A DNA stretch of 64,000 nt from Mytilus edulis. Taxonomy: Eukaryota > Mollusca > Bivalvia > Mytilida > Mytilidae. Under the pieces are notes generated by a model. It saw only the letters and a list, made by a program, of their open reading frames with translations, had not been told where the DNA came from and did not search any database. The stretch is taken from contig NC_092345.1 of NCBI RefSeq assembly GCF_963676685.1, positions 47,079,838-47,143,837 of the forward strand, read 5' to 3'. This document shows positions 23,401 through 38,700 of the stretch, one piece after another. A program made the translations under genes and the position numbers. How positions within the stretch are numbered: the first letter of the stretch is position 1; the number at the start of each line of letters is the position of its first letter.

Positions 23401-26400
23401 TTATACTTTTCCTTTTGTCAGATTTTGTGTCGAAGCTGACATTCTTCACAGATAGACGAAGGCGTTAAGAGTCACATTTGCACATTTATGAGTTTTCAAG
23501 ACCTCCCAATTTAAGCCTATAGGTGTAATACCTTCCAATTGTAAACCATAGTACGTTACACGAAAAAGGGTCGAAACAAAATATTTCCTTGACAGTTGTA
23601 GGAAATTATTCTTACATTTCAGTGCAGTAAAACATTTCGAGTAATAAACATGTATTCATATTCATATAAACATATACGGTGTTTCAATGCACCGTCATTT
23701 TCATTTTGGTATTTCTATAGAATATTTTGAAAACGTGAGGTAACATGGTGAAAAATTGATGGTTAACTTCCAGCGATGGTTATCATTTTATTTGCAATGA
23801 AATGTTATCTGAAATTTTGACTGTAGTACTGGACAGGATAAATAAGTACTTCATTTTTTGAAACAAATAAAATTGAGAATGGAAATGGGGAATGTGTCAA
23901 GGAGACAACAACCCGACCATAGAACAGACAACAGCAGAAGGTCCCCAATAGGTCTTCAATGCAGCAGGAAACTCCCGCACCCGAAGATGTCCATCATCTG
24001 GCCCCTAAACAAATATATATACTAGTTCAGTGATAATGGACGTCATACTAAACTCCAAATTATACACAAGAAACTAAAATTAAAAATCATACACACCATG
24101 TATCATCAGTACAGCGGATATAGGTACTAACCAAGCGGGCGTGATCGATTTTGACCTCACACGGTAACGAAAATCTTTGTTTTGTTCACATAATATCAAT
24201 GTGTACCTCAATCTAAACACAAAGAAATGCTTTGGTCGTAGGTTGATGATTAGAGATGTCTCATTGTTTTCCCAAAACAAGAAAGATTACTAAAAACATG
24301 AGCAAATACTTGTCAAAGAAGTTGGCACTCGTCTCATCCGATATAATTCTATATTCATTGCAACTCTTTTTCTGATAGAAGGCCACTGTGCGTGTGTAAT
24401 AAGTATAGTTGTTTCAATAATTTGCATTGAAATCTTTCATGCATATGTTTTTTTCATATTTTATTCCGAAAAGAAGCGTTGTGTACGGTGTTTAGCTGAC
24501 CACATAAATCCTTCTGTACGGTGCATAGTTAAGTTACTATACACCGTATACGAAAACAAAATTTTCATACTCGTTTATTACCCCAATAGTTTCAAGGAAT
24601 GAGTAATCACAGGAAGGTTTATGATTGGTAACTATTACTTTTGCCCTGTATTGACTTTTTTTCAGGTAAAACATGTAAATGTCTCGACAATTGTATCGTA
24701 ATTGAAAGTTGGTGTTGACATTCACAACTATTTGCGCATTTACGAGTTAATTGTTCTTATTAGAATATAAAAATTGTCTTATAGATAGGAAAAAATCGAT
24801 GCGAAAATTATTTTGGAGCAGGAATTTCAGGTGTTGAGAAAAGTACACTGAATGTTGATAAAACAAAACAAAGATTTTTGTTACCGTGTGAGGTCAAAAT
24901 CGATCATGCCCGCTTGGTTAGTACCTATATCCGCTGTACGAAGATACACGGGGATACAAGACTAACAAAGGTCAGAGGCTCCTGACTTGGGACAGGCGTA
25001 ACAATGTGGCGGGGTTAGACATGTTTTTGAGATCTCAACCCTCCCCTATACCGTTAGCCAATGTAGAAAAGTAAACGCATAACAATACGCACATTCTGCA
25101 CAATTATTAATAAGTGCAAATAAAAGGAGAAGGTTCACGAAGGGATAAATCTTGCCCTACATTTTTGATGTTTTTTAATTAGACCAAAAATTTACAAATT
25201 TCACATAGAAATAAGTAACACAAAATAACTTCATTTTGAAAGATCACAATCATTAAAAATGACGAAGTATTAACTCCTTAACTATGCACTATTTGTGTCA
25301 AATTTTCAATAATTCTTAAAAGTTGTTTGCAAATTTTACTTTGGCCGCCACCCCGATCCAGAAAGTGTTTGTGTCCAGGGATTCAATATCATCATTGGAA
25401 CCTTTTGATTATCGAACAGTTTGGATACTTGGTCAAGGAATTCCTGAAGATTTTATGTTCGATAAATGCAAACAAAAGCGTCTTTTGACAATATCTTCCA
25501 AACTGTACTGATTCTGAAGCCTATAATGTTCTCTAATGAAGAGTTTTATTTTAAAAAAAGAAGTAAGTATGTTGAAAAAATCTATTGAAGAACAAAAATG
25601 TACAATTTTGAAATTGTATGCTGCACCCAACTAACTGATGGGTTTTGTACAAATATGAAAAAGGATTAATACAGAAGTTTCTGAAATACAGAAAGAAAAT
25701 TTCAGATACAGTGAAAACTGATGATGTTCTGTCACTCACTAACCTTCATTTCAATTAGTGCTTACATGTTATATTTCCTAGTGAGCTTGATATTAAGGAT
25801 ACCTTCCTATACGATGTGTTGGTGTTTCAACTCACCATCGACTTGGTTTCGCTGTCTTGGTTCTTTAACTATACCGATAATGTTTCTTTCCAGATTGTGA
25901 CATTGTTACTGAGTGTGACGTGCGACTTCTTAGTGGAAATATACCCTCTGTCTCATCGTTCGATGTTATCATATCTCAATTGATAGATTATGTGCTTTTT
26001 CACGTTATTTTTATTAACAGGGCTTTGCTGACAACTACAAAAGGTGCTTGATTTGACTATGAGGATGAACGACACTACCTCTTGAAAGTCAGCCGTTACA
26101 CACAGTCAAGATGTATGAGATTCAAACCTTATCTGCAATGCATCATTTCTTCCTTTCAGTAGTTGTTTAAATGAAGAATTTGCAATGATTAGTGTTTTTT
26201 TTCTCTCATTCGAAAACGACAATGTGTTATCATAAGATATCGATCTATCTTTGACCATTAGTAAAAACAGTACAGACTGTAGAAAGGAATTAATGTTTGT
26301 TAATGACAATTGTTTTGTAGAACTTTAAACATTTTTAAGAATTCAAATATAATTGATATCAGGTTGGGGTAGGGTTCGGATCCCGCTTACATATTTAACC

Positions 26401-29400
26401 CCTGAAAATTATGTGTGTATGTACCTGCCCAAAGTCAGGAACATGTAATTCAGTGGTTGTCGTTTGTTGCTGTGTTCCATATTTGTTTTTTGTTCATTTG
26501 GTTGTTTTTTTTACATAAGTTAGGCCGTTGGTTTTCTCGTTTGAATTGTATTACATTTGTAATTCAAGGGCCATTTATAGCTGACTATACAGTATGAGTT
26601 TTGTTCATTGTTGAAGGCCACACGGTGACCTATAATTGTTAATTTCTGTGTCATTTGGTCTCTTGTGAAGAGTTGTCCCAATGGCAATCACCAATCTTTT
26701 TTATATCACATTAATTTGAAGGCCATCTCTCTTACTGGGGAAAGGAGGATTGTTAATGTTTGAAAAATAGTTAAGTGTAACATATACAGGAGTTTGCTAT
26801 TTATCGTTATTTTGTGTGATATGTATGTAAATTTGGTATCCAAGTTAATGACCACAATTTTCGTCGTCCTTTTCATGTTGATACAAAATGAGAGCAGGAA
26901 GGATTCATTATTTTATAAAATCATTACTGGGTAATGATGTATGTAGGTGTATATACTGGATTCTCAGATTTGCTGCGAATTCTAAGTTCTTTTGTTTAGC
27001 ACTCTTATTAATGTTTGTTAAAATATAAAACACTTTTGTTTGATGCTTTGTCTACTACTGAGAAACACCATATTTGTCATGAATAGAGGATAAAACATCT
27101 GCAAACACTATTTCCTCAAAGAATTATAAACCTGTGTTTTCGTGTTCATTGGAGTTTCGGGATGTGTTTTTGACAAAATTGATATCAAGCATCTAATGTG
27201 GGTTCGACACAATAGTATTACAAGTTTCATTTTATAATTTTTCACTATTCAAGGGCTGTTACTTACACTGACTTACTTGTGCTTGATTAATACACAGTGG
27301 TTGTCTTTATTACATTATGTACCCTAATAATTTATTGATTAAATCATTTCATTGTTACAGAATTGGCCTTTCGGACAATTTTATTACTAAATATGAAAAT
27401 AAGGGGATGTGGTATCATTGCCAATGAAACCACTATCCACCAAATTTCAAATGAAGTGGAAGTAAGCAATTATAGTCAGCTATACGCAATCGACAGTGAG
27501 AAAATTTTATATCATTTGGTAGGCTATAAAAAGCCCCGACATGAAAAATATGAAACAATTCAATTGAGAAAACTAACAGCATAATTCATAATAAAACAAG
27601 TTTCGAAAAACAAATATGACATACATGAATCAACAACAACCACTTTACTACAGGCTCCTGACTTAACACAGACACATACAGAATGTGGCTGGGTTTCATG
27701 TTTGTGAGCATGCAACCCTCGCACTTCCCCTATCCAACGCATGGTTGAGGATCATGTAGTATGCTACAATGTATGTCAGTTTATCTTAATCGGATGGATA
27801 ACATATTGTATCATTGTCATTTAAAGTTGATTTGTAAATTGCAGAGATATCAGTAGGAGATCTGAGATCTTAGAAACTACGCCGATGGAACAACAAGTTT
27901 CTCTTCCAGGTATGTGAAAGACTTATAATATTTTGAATGCATTTTTGTAAGACGATACACCAGTATTTAACCGATGGTCAAAAACAGTTGATCGTTTAAG
28001 AGTGTGCATACCAAACAATATTCCAAGGGAACTAATAAAACTCAACTAAATTTGTGCATCACCGCCGTGCATGGGAATCCAACCTTTGGATTAGACGTCT
28101 TTAAAGATAAACTCATCATAGATATCAGGACTAAATTTTGTATATACGTCAGACGCACGTTTCGTCTACAAAAGACTCATCGGTGACGCTCGAATCCAAA
28201 AAAGTTAAAAAGGCCAAATAAAGTACGAAGTCGAAGAGCATTGAGGACCAAAATTCCTAAAAGTTTTGCCAAATCCAGCTAAGGTAATCTATGCCCGAGG
28301 TAGAAAAGCCTTAGTATTTCAAAAATTCAAAATTTTGTAAACAGTTAATTTATAAATATAACCATATCAATGATAATTAATGAAGGCAACCGTAGTATAC
28401 CGCTGTTCAAAACTCATAAATCTATGGACAAAAAACAAAATCGGGGTAACAAACTAAAACTGAGGGAAACCCATTAAATATTAGAGGAGAACAACGACAC
28501 AACATTAAAATGTAACACACACAGCAACGGACTAAGCATTAGATTAATGTCAGCACAAAAAGTGCTGACTACTGGGCTGGTGATACCCTCGGGGAAATAA
28601 ATCTCCACTAGCAGTGGCACCGCCCCAATGGTTGTAAATAAACTCATCATAGATATCAGGACTAAAGTTTGTATATACGTCAGACGCGCGTTTCGTCTAC
28701 AAAAGACTTATCAGTGACGCTCGAATCGAAAAAAGTTTAAAAGGCCAAATAAAGTACGAAGTTGAAGAGCATTGAGGACCAAAATTCCTAAAAGTTTTGC
28801 CAAATCCGGCTAAGGTAATCTATGCCTGAGGTAGAAAATCCTTAGTATTTCAAAAATTCAAAATTTTGTAAACAGTTAATTTATAAATATAACCATATCA
28901 ATGATAATTCATGTCAGCACAAAAGTGCTGACTAATGGGCTGGTGATACCCTCGGGGAAATAAATCTCCACCAGCAGTGGCATCGGCCCAGTGGTTGTAA
29001 ATAAACTCTACAGTTGTCCTGAGACAGCGAAACATTGACAGTAGACACTTATTTGAATAACAATATTTTATCCAAGACAATATTTCATAACTATGAATGT
29101 TTGTCTCATTCTATTTTCATATACGATTTAGTCTTTATTGAACAATATTTCATAAATTGAAAGTAATGGACTTTTGTGTCATGTAAGTGGGGTTATACAA
29201 TTAATATTTTGAGAATGATATCAGGTGAGTGTTTTATTTTATTGAATTTTCCAAATATATATTATAAGTTTCAGTACTTTATTAATATCTAAACAGTATA
29301 ACATGGTTTAATTTACATAGTTGTCTTAAACATTTATAAGTGATTATTATTGATTAACTTATGCAAAACTATTTGTTTGTTTGAAATATAAAATTTTCGC

Positions 29401-32400
29401 CAAATATTATATTAAACCTATACATGCTTCATGATTGAGTACTGAACTTATAGATGAAAATTATTCGATGCACCTATTCATACTTTTCAAGAACAACATA
29501 AAATAAAGAAGCGTTGTCATAATATTATGGCATAGAGTCTTCAGGAAAGACGCACGTTGATTAGAAAATATTGTCATGAACAGGTTTTTTGGAAAGTTTG
29601 CTATAGCTTGCTATAACTACTTTCCTTAGGCGTCGGCCTCAACTTCCGTTGAGACAGACTATCGCAATGTTCTGCTTCAAGATAATATAGTACTAGTGTT
29701 CGAATTCTGATTCTTATATATTTTGAGTTGCTACTCTTTTGAAAAGATTACAGCTTGAATAAAAAAGGAATGAATGTTCACCGACAATTCAGATGAATTT
29801 AACTTCATTTTGAAAATAAGTATCACATACACTACTTTGCGGATCGGCCATTGGCTGAAGAGAAATCAAAAGAAATCTACGCGAGACAGCGTTTCATTCA
29901 TGAATATTTCATGAATGAACATTTCCCCGCACTATTTTTTACTGTGTACGATATTTACAACTGTTTATTATTGAATGAGTAAAAACCCGAGTGTATCGAA
30001 ATAGTCCGGTATGCGAGAACAAGTTGATATTTGTCCAAGTTGTCGGATAAAGTTGACTAGTGAAAGGATTGATTTATTTTAACAATACACAGGTGAAAGA
30101 ATATAAAATAGTCGATAATTATATGGCTTATGTCTCACGCAAAGAACGAGTAAAGGTAAATACCGGCTTAAATAGAAAAGTGCATTGTTTTTGTCAAACT
30201 GACATCGTCGTTCGATCTGAAAGTTTTGATGCCAAAAATCATTTGAAAACTTTTTATTCCGTTATTTAAATACTAACTATTTCACATTCCAATGTGGATA
30301 TAAGGACCTTCACTCGTTCAGCATGCTCAAGTGGATCAAACTAACACAGAAAAAACATTGTCTTAATGACAATTAGTATCATAGCATCCAGATAATTTAA
30401 AAGCAACCGAGTCATCATCTACTTCTTAGAATATTATAGTTCAGTGTATCAAGACCGAGATCAAGCTAAAGACAAGTGCTGTAGAAATTATTAAAATGAA
30501 TTAATAACATGAGTCCATGTACTAGCAGAATGACTTTCTTAGTGCTTAACAATGCAGTGGCGGATGCAGAACTTTTTATTCTCACACTTTATTCCTGGGG
30601 CAGTATGATTCTTTAAGATTGACCTATAATTAACAATGTGTCGTCCTAACACAGCGGCAATGATTACTAGTATATCAAATAAATGGCTAAAAACAAAAAT
30701 CTTAAATGTCATTGCCTCAATGGTAATTACACAGCAGCAACTAAAATGTGTTACAGGGTTATCAGCACCTTATATCAACATTGTATGAATATAGTGTATA
30801 TAAACTTTTAATTCCTGAGGTCATACTACTATTGTTATGCCCCCACCATATTGAGTTTTATTCTTGTCTTTATACGACCGCAAAAATTGAAAATTTTTTG
30901 GTCATATATTGGTATCACGTAGGCGTCGTCGTCGTAGTCCGAAGACATTTGATTTTCGCACTCTAACTTCAGTAAAAGTAAATAGAAATCTATGAAATTT
31001 AATCACAAGATTTATGACCATAAAAGAAAGGTTGGGATTGATTTTGGGTGTTTTAGTCCCAACAGTTTAGGAATTAAGGGCCAAAAAGGGCCCAAATAAG
31101 CATTTTTCTTGGTTTTCGCACAATAACTTTAGTATAAGTAAACAGAATCTATGAAATTTTAACATAAGGTCTATGACAACAAAAGGAAGGTTGGGATTGA
31201 TTTTGGGAGTTTTAGACTCAACAGTTTAGGAATTAGGGGCAAAAAAACAGGTCCCAAATAAGCATTTTTTCTTGGTTTTTGCACAATAACGTTAGTATTA
31301 GTGTATAGAAATCTATGAAATTTTAACACAAGGTTTATGACCGCAAACGAAAGGTTTTGATTGATTTTGGGAGTTTTGGTCCCAATTAATTAGGGGCCAA
31401 AAAGGTCCAAAATTAAACTTTGTTTGATTTCATCAAAAAATGAATTATTGGGGTTCTTTAATTGATATGCCAAATCTAACCGTGTATTCAGATTCTTAAT
31501 TTTTGGTCCTGTTTCAAATTGGTCTACATTAAGGCCCAAAGGGTCCAAAATAAAACTTAGCTTGATTTTAACAAAAAATGAATTCTTGCAATCTTGCATA
31601 TGCTGAATCTAAACATGTACTTAGAGTTTTGATTATGGGCCCAGGTATCAAGTATGTCGAAATCGGTGTCCAACATTATCATATTAAGTATTGTGCAATA
31701 GCAAAATTTTTTCAATTGCACAGTATTGCGCAATAGCAAGAAATCTTCAATTGCACAGTATTGTGCAATAGCAATAAATTTTCAATTGCACAGTATTGCG
31801 CAATAGCAACAAATCTTCAATTGCACAATTGTTCAATAGCAAGAAATCTTCAATTGCACAGTATTGCGCAATAGCAAGAAAGATCTAATTGCACAATATT
31901 GCGCAATAGCAAGCAATTTTCAATTGCACAGTTTTCATGAAATATTTTTTGAAAATTGGAGTTATCTTTCTTTGTCAAGAATAGTAATTGAATCAACTTA
32001 AATCATTCTTTTATACAACATACAATGTATATTCACTTTTACTACCAATTAATAAATTAAAACAATCTTTTCCATTCAGTGATTACAAGCACTTTTTTTT
32101 ACACTTTAATATTTTATGATGACTGTATTTAAATGAGTAGTTATTGTTGCAAACTCCATTAAAAATTTGAATTGAGATCAGTAACCTCTGCGGTCGTATA
32201 AAGCTGCGCCCTGTGGAGCATCTGGTTTCTGTAAGTACGTACGTTCCTTACTTATACACACGTCCATACATCCCAAAATTGGTTTCTGTTCTCTTACTTT
32301 AGTTTGCCTGAACCAACTTTTATGAAACTTATATGCAACGCTTATAACTACAAAACACAAGTCAAGTTTGAATTTTGTTGGTGTTACTTTTACCATTCTA

Positions 32401-35400
32401 GATGTAACGGAGTAGAATTTTCAGTATACCCTATCAAGAATATATACCCTTATATATAAGTTTGACTTGTAGTTTTCTTCGGTTATACATTTATCAGGTG
32501 AACATAAAAATGGTCTTTAGATTTAGAAGTATATATAATATAAAACAAGAATTTGTCCTTAGTACACGCATGCCCCATCTGCACTATCATTTTCTATGTT
32601 TAGTGGAGTAAAAACTCATTTAAATTAAAAAAAGATTATATCAAAGGGAATATCTATGATACTGAAATAACGAGGTCCAATTTGTCAGCAGTCATATGGT
32701 AAAATAACAAATCAAAGAATTCAATCTTATATATATCCAATATAAGACAATTGATAACTGAAGATATTCTGCTGTAATTTTTAAAATATGTTAAACTTAT
32801 TTCATTAAGACATTTATCTTTTAGTGAAATGGAGCAACAGTGCAGCAATAAGTGTATTCATTCTAATGCTTATATGCGGTAAGTAATACAATAATTTTAT
32901 TGTAAAGTGTTTTTTTTTCTTCTTATCTTCTCAATAACAAAAAAATAGACTATAATGATTAATTTCTGTGTCATTTGGTCTCTTGTGGAGAGTTGTCTCA
33001 TTGGCAATCATACCACATCTTTATATATATATATATATATAATATAATATAATGCTAACTTCTTTATAACGCTTACATAATAAAAAGACGTCGTATTCCT
33101 GGTTAAATGTTTTGCCCTAAAAAACAAATACAAGTTCTATCATTTCAACTTCACTGAGCATTTGAAGGGAAAAAAATGTTTACCAAAATCCATTAACTGT
33201 TACGGTTAAATATTACACAAGCGACCTAAAAAAATGCAAGTAGCCTCGGTTCGTATGATTGATGGGGGTTTATTTTAAGCTCCGTTATCTTAATCTTCTG
33301 GTTGTTTATTGTAAAATGATCTTGTTTTGATATATATTCTTAATAAAGATTTGTTTGAATGTAATGTCAAAAGACGTAAAGCATATTTACTTTAATCATA
33401 CCACATATTACATTATTAAAGCGACGTTTGGATTACAGTCCAGAAGATATATTGGATATAACATTTTTCTGTCAATACCACTTTATCTTTTTTAATTCGA
33501 CTGTCTTTGAGCTACTATCTTAAAATGATATTATAATATTATCGATATTCGTTCATCTTGTTTTTCGACTTTTTGTGAGATAATCCGTATCTTTTCAATA
33601 CATCCATGTAGTGCCATTTAAAAATTTTGCCCGTTTACTCCTACTTTACTTTTCACAGCGTTATTACATAGAGTTCAAAAAGCCTTTTTTTTTAAATCTT
33701 ATTGAATCCTTTTTTCCCCTGGATTTTGAAATAAGAATAAGAATGTTAAAGGTATGAAAAATCAGGAGAATCATTTCCCGCCAAACTTTGAAAAACTTAT
33801 ATCTGTTCATTTTTTTCTGGTCTTTTAATTCCTATATTTATATTATATCAATGTATAACAGTATTTGAAAAAAAAAATGTTATGTTGAAACAGAGCAGCA
33901 AGCATCTTAAAGCGCTATATTTTTATCGTGTGCCTATCGAAAACTCCTGATTATATAATACGAGAAGTGATCCTAAATGATTGTTGAAATATAGTTAGAG
34001 TAATGATTTCTATATTTTCTGATTGACACATGCAGTATTTGTCCACCAGAGAAAGAAATCCTGCATCGTACTTTTAATGTCTACCGAATGTAGAACAAAT
34101 TTCAAAATGAAAACTAATATGAACAATCTTTTCAAATAGCGTACAATTTCGTCTCGATTTAGATTAATTGTATTGTATGTGTCAGATTTTATTTAAGACC
34201 AAAACCACCCTTATAGCAAAGATCGGGGGGTAAACTTCTCCAAAATCTTTTGTTTTATTTCACAATTCAATTCTGATTGAATATGATAACAGATTAAATG
34301 TACTGTAAGTGAAAAAAAAATGGTTTTCATTAGTCAATTTGCCATGCGTTTTCTTCCATCTTTTCGAAATAAAACAATTGACCGCACTTTTTTGTTGATT
34401 TTGAAGGTATGTACATATATGGTCCTGATGTTTAGGTAACAAATATTTAAAGTTACTGATCTTGTATGATGTTGTCCCATTTCAAACACAACGTCTCGTC
34501 CTTTTTTCTAAAAGAAATCATCAAAACATACCAAGACCTAATAGATAAATATTTAGAAACTTATCAATAGGGAAAGATAATCTCGATTTACAAATTCTAG
34601 GTGCCCAAGTTGTGTACATTTTTATTTACTCTTAGCCTAATATCTTTTCTAAATCCCTGTTTTAGCATACAGAAAAGGCTTCAGTTTAACTTTATCTTAA
34701 CAATAAATTTTCCTTATATTTATAATTATACTAAACGTTTATCATGTACATGTAAAGTCCTTCATTGAATTGTAATAATCTTTGATGTGTGATCAGTTTA
34801 AAGCAATTTTTTAGGAAATACGTTGTTTGATAGAATCCAACTATGAAGCAAACATTTAAGCCAGTATGACACATTTTACTACATATGCAACACCCTCCGA
34901 ACGTTTTTTTTTTTAAAGAAGACATTGTTGAATGATTGCCACATCATGTTTAAGCGCACCAGGGACTCAACAACCAATGTGAAACACGAAAGCAAAATTT
35001 TAAAATCATAATAATGCGATATACTTTTTGATTGTGTAAAATCAAGATTTCATCTTATCACCAAACGAAAATCTCAATAATATAACCAATGGTTTATGAA
35101 AAGTATGATTTATATAATCTAGAATATATTAGCAGTTCATACCCGCTGCATTTGTTTGCACCTGTCCTTAGTCAGAAACCTGATGTTCAGTAGTTGTCAT
35201 TTGTTGATGTGGTTCATAAGTGTTTCTCGTTTTTTATATAGATAACACCGGTGGTTTCCCGTTTGAATGGTTTTACACTAGTCAATGTTGGGGCCCTTAA
35301 TAGCTTGCTGTTCGGTGTGAGCCAAGGCTCCGTGTTGAAGACCGTTCTTTGACCTATAATAGTTAACTTTTACAAATTGTGACTGTTTATGGAGAAACGG

Positions 35401-35655
35401 TATCTATAATGACTGTTTGCCTCATACAAATAAATTGAAGGCGAACACTTTTCTTTTCCACTATAAATAAATATTGAGTGATCTGCTCAAATTCAGTCAC
35501 AGTGTATCAGTATTAATCATCTTGTTTATACTTTATTTAGGTACAAGTATTGGTTTCTTCGTTTTATTTCAAACTGTGCTGACACGATTGCTATGGAAGT
35601 GCTGTAGCAGAGGTATGTATAATTTGTTTTACTACTACTACTACTACTACTACTT

Positions 35656-35725
<70 letters not shown>

Positions 35726-38700
35726 AACTACTACTACTACTTCTACTTCTACTACTACTACTACGACTACTACTTATAACATTCAAAATGCGTATGACTA
35801 TCGGAAAGTATAATATCACAAATTACATATGGCTCATGTATTATGATCCTTTATTATCTACATGTATACCCAATAGGCTTAAGGACGATATCTTCAACAT
35901 TAAAATTTTAAAAAAAACACAACATGAAGGAGAACTGCAATAGATGTTTTGCTATCGTTGATACGCTATACCATACATTGTACATATATTGTATATTGGA
36001 ACTGTTAGCTAATATTTTTATTATGTTTATTTGTATTTGACTGAACGATTATTAAAATTGAGAATGGAAATGGGAAATATGTCAAAGAAAAAACAACCCT
36101 ACCAAAGAGCAGATAACAGGCGAAGGCAAGCAACGAACTGTTCTAAAAACAAAACTGTTATTCTTTGACAAATTTCAGAGTCTAAAGACATATTTTTTCT
36201 CGATAAACAAGAGTTCTATTGTGTAAAATTGAAGATACTAGACTCATGTTTTTGTCATGACATCTTTTTGTCATGACATCAATTTATCATGTCCACTTTT
36301 TTGTAGTCTTATTAGTTTTCTGAATGAATTGTACAATACAGTTTTTGAAATTTGATCAATATATTGTCTGTGATAACATTCATTTGATATATCAAATATA
36401 TCAACCTCTGAGGTGTACGTTAGGACATTCTACCGGTTTATGTAGGGTGTGTTATTATGTTCATACTACAAAATATATTTACACAAAGAGACCCTTCTTT
36501 ACATTAGTTTAGACAACCAGCATCATAAGCACAGTTGTTAATGTAATTGATATTTTCTATAAGCAAATCATTTATAATTAAACAAAGTAATAGTCATTGT
36601 TTTTAATCAAAGATAAAAACATCGTGCCCAAGGATTCTGGCAAAAAGTTATTCCTTTCAATATTTTCAAATATCCGATACGATGTCGGACCACCTACAGA
36701 CAAAGAAAACGTAGGATTTCCTTTTATGCATTTGTTATTTGTATAAGTCCAAAAAAAATATAGATACACATATTACTATTTTTGATTGTTAGATATTTTA
36801 TATTCTGGAACCATTTCAAATTGAAAGAGAAGTAAAAGATAATAAACGACAAATTGATAAAAAACGTGAAATTTCCTTCCAATTAATTTTATTTCCCATT
36901 TAATTGTACACATTGTGCGGAGTATAACACGAATGTACAGACAGATATATATCTACATATATTTTCCTCGTATAGATAAAATACGCGACAGGCGTACCAA
37001 TTATTAGCTAGTATGTATGACCAGGTTTTTTTTAAGAAGCAATACAATATCATTGATATGTTTACATTGAACTTAAAGTACATTTGAACAAATATGTATC
37101 CCTTTTTGTGATGAGTCTTTTAATATCAATACTAATTTATCATGGAATTTTGACAAATCGTCATCAATTAAAATATTCAGAAAACTGCAATTTCATTAAT
37201 CTTTGATCTTAATGAAATTTAAATTATATGATGAATAAGCAGTACCTTATATAGATATAAGAAGATGTGGTATGAGTGCAAATGAGAAAACTCTCAATCC
37301 AAGTCACAATTTGTAAAAGTAAACCATTATAGGTCAAAGTACGGTCTTCAACACGAAGCCTCGGCTCGCACAGAACAGCTAGCTATGATGGACACCAAAA
37401 ATGATTAGTGTAAAACCATTCAAACATGAAAACTAACAGTCTAATCTATATAAAAAACGAGAAACACATATGAACCACATAAACAAACGACAACTACTGA
37501 ACATCAGGTTCCTGAATTAGGACAGGTGCAAACAAATGCAGCGGGTTGAAACGTTTAAATAGGTACCAACCTTCACCTTACCTTAAACAATATTGTAACA
37601 TCACAACATTGAAATACACGCTACAAAATATTAATTGAAAAGGCTGGACTCAACCAAAAGACTATTTTTAGTCTCAAAGTCGACATCAGACATATCTACT
37701 GCGGTAAATTCAGCACAGTATACACACTTTGCTTGCAGACATTAAAGATCCGTTCAAACTTTTTTTTCAGATTGTTCAGAAGTTTTTTTTATACCTGTAT
37801 AAATCAATAACAAAACGAATTGTCTAAAACACTATCAAAAAATACTGGGTTGACTTAAGCTTGTATCTGAACAATTACTTATATTCGTACCAAGGCTTAA
37901 CGACTTTAGTTGCAGACTTTCAAATAATATTAGAATCAGCACATTTGTTTGGACTTAGATTTATTTTCAAATGAAGGCAAACTTGGGTTTAAGTGTTTTC
38001 TTATATTGTTTGCTTGTTTGCTATATACATTTATTAATTAATTCGTATGCAGTCCTGTATATCTTGACAAACCACATCATTTATAAACCTTTATTTCAGT
38101 TGACAAATCAGAAGATATAAACCAATTACAAACACTTATTCAAAGATTAGAGACTGAAAAGCGGTATTTTGTTAAGATTATGATCGTAGGTAAGGAGTCG
38201 GTAGGAAAGACATGTTTATTGAGACGTTTATTGAAGGAAAACATCGAAGATGTATCTAGTACAGATGGTGTTGATATTGTTGTCCGTCGGTGCAAAATCA
38301 ATACAGAAGATGGCTATTGGACAATCGATAAAGGTTGGTGAATAGTTCTAATTTAAATAAAAATGTTGTCTCCAAGAAACGATTGTATAATTCTTTTGGT
38401 AACAATAAGGAAATGACCAGATATCAGATTTCATGGAAACATTATAAACCCATTTATTTCTTATGCAGCAAAAATACTGCAATCTGATTGGTTAATTACC
38501 CCGGTGTAAACAACACCCCACCCTGGTTCACCCCGGGATAAATAAAATTTTGCCAAAAATTTCAGAATTTTTTTATTTTTTTTGCCAAGAAAAAAAATAT
38601 TTCAAAAAATAAAAAAAAAAATAAATAAATAATCAAAATAAAATGTTAAAAATTTCAAAAAAAAAAAAAAAAAAAATAAAAAACTTTTAAATAAAAAAGA

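Noticed and set aside
26415-26597. Small membrane-protein-like frame
   Set aside because: It lies entirely in the interspersed repeat at 26430-26700, which recurs elsewhere without that frame.
35474-35819. Open frames translating as poly-Tyr (+) and poly-Ser (-)
   Set aside because: They are produced by the TAC microsatellite. Only the first part of the + frame (35541-35612) is a real exon.
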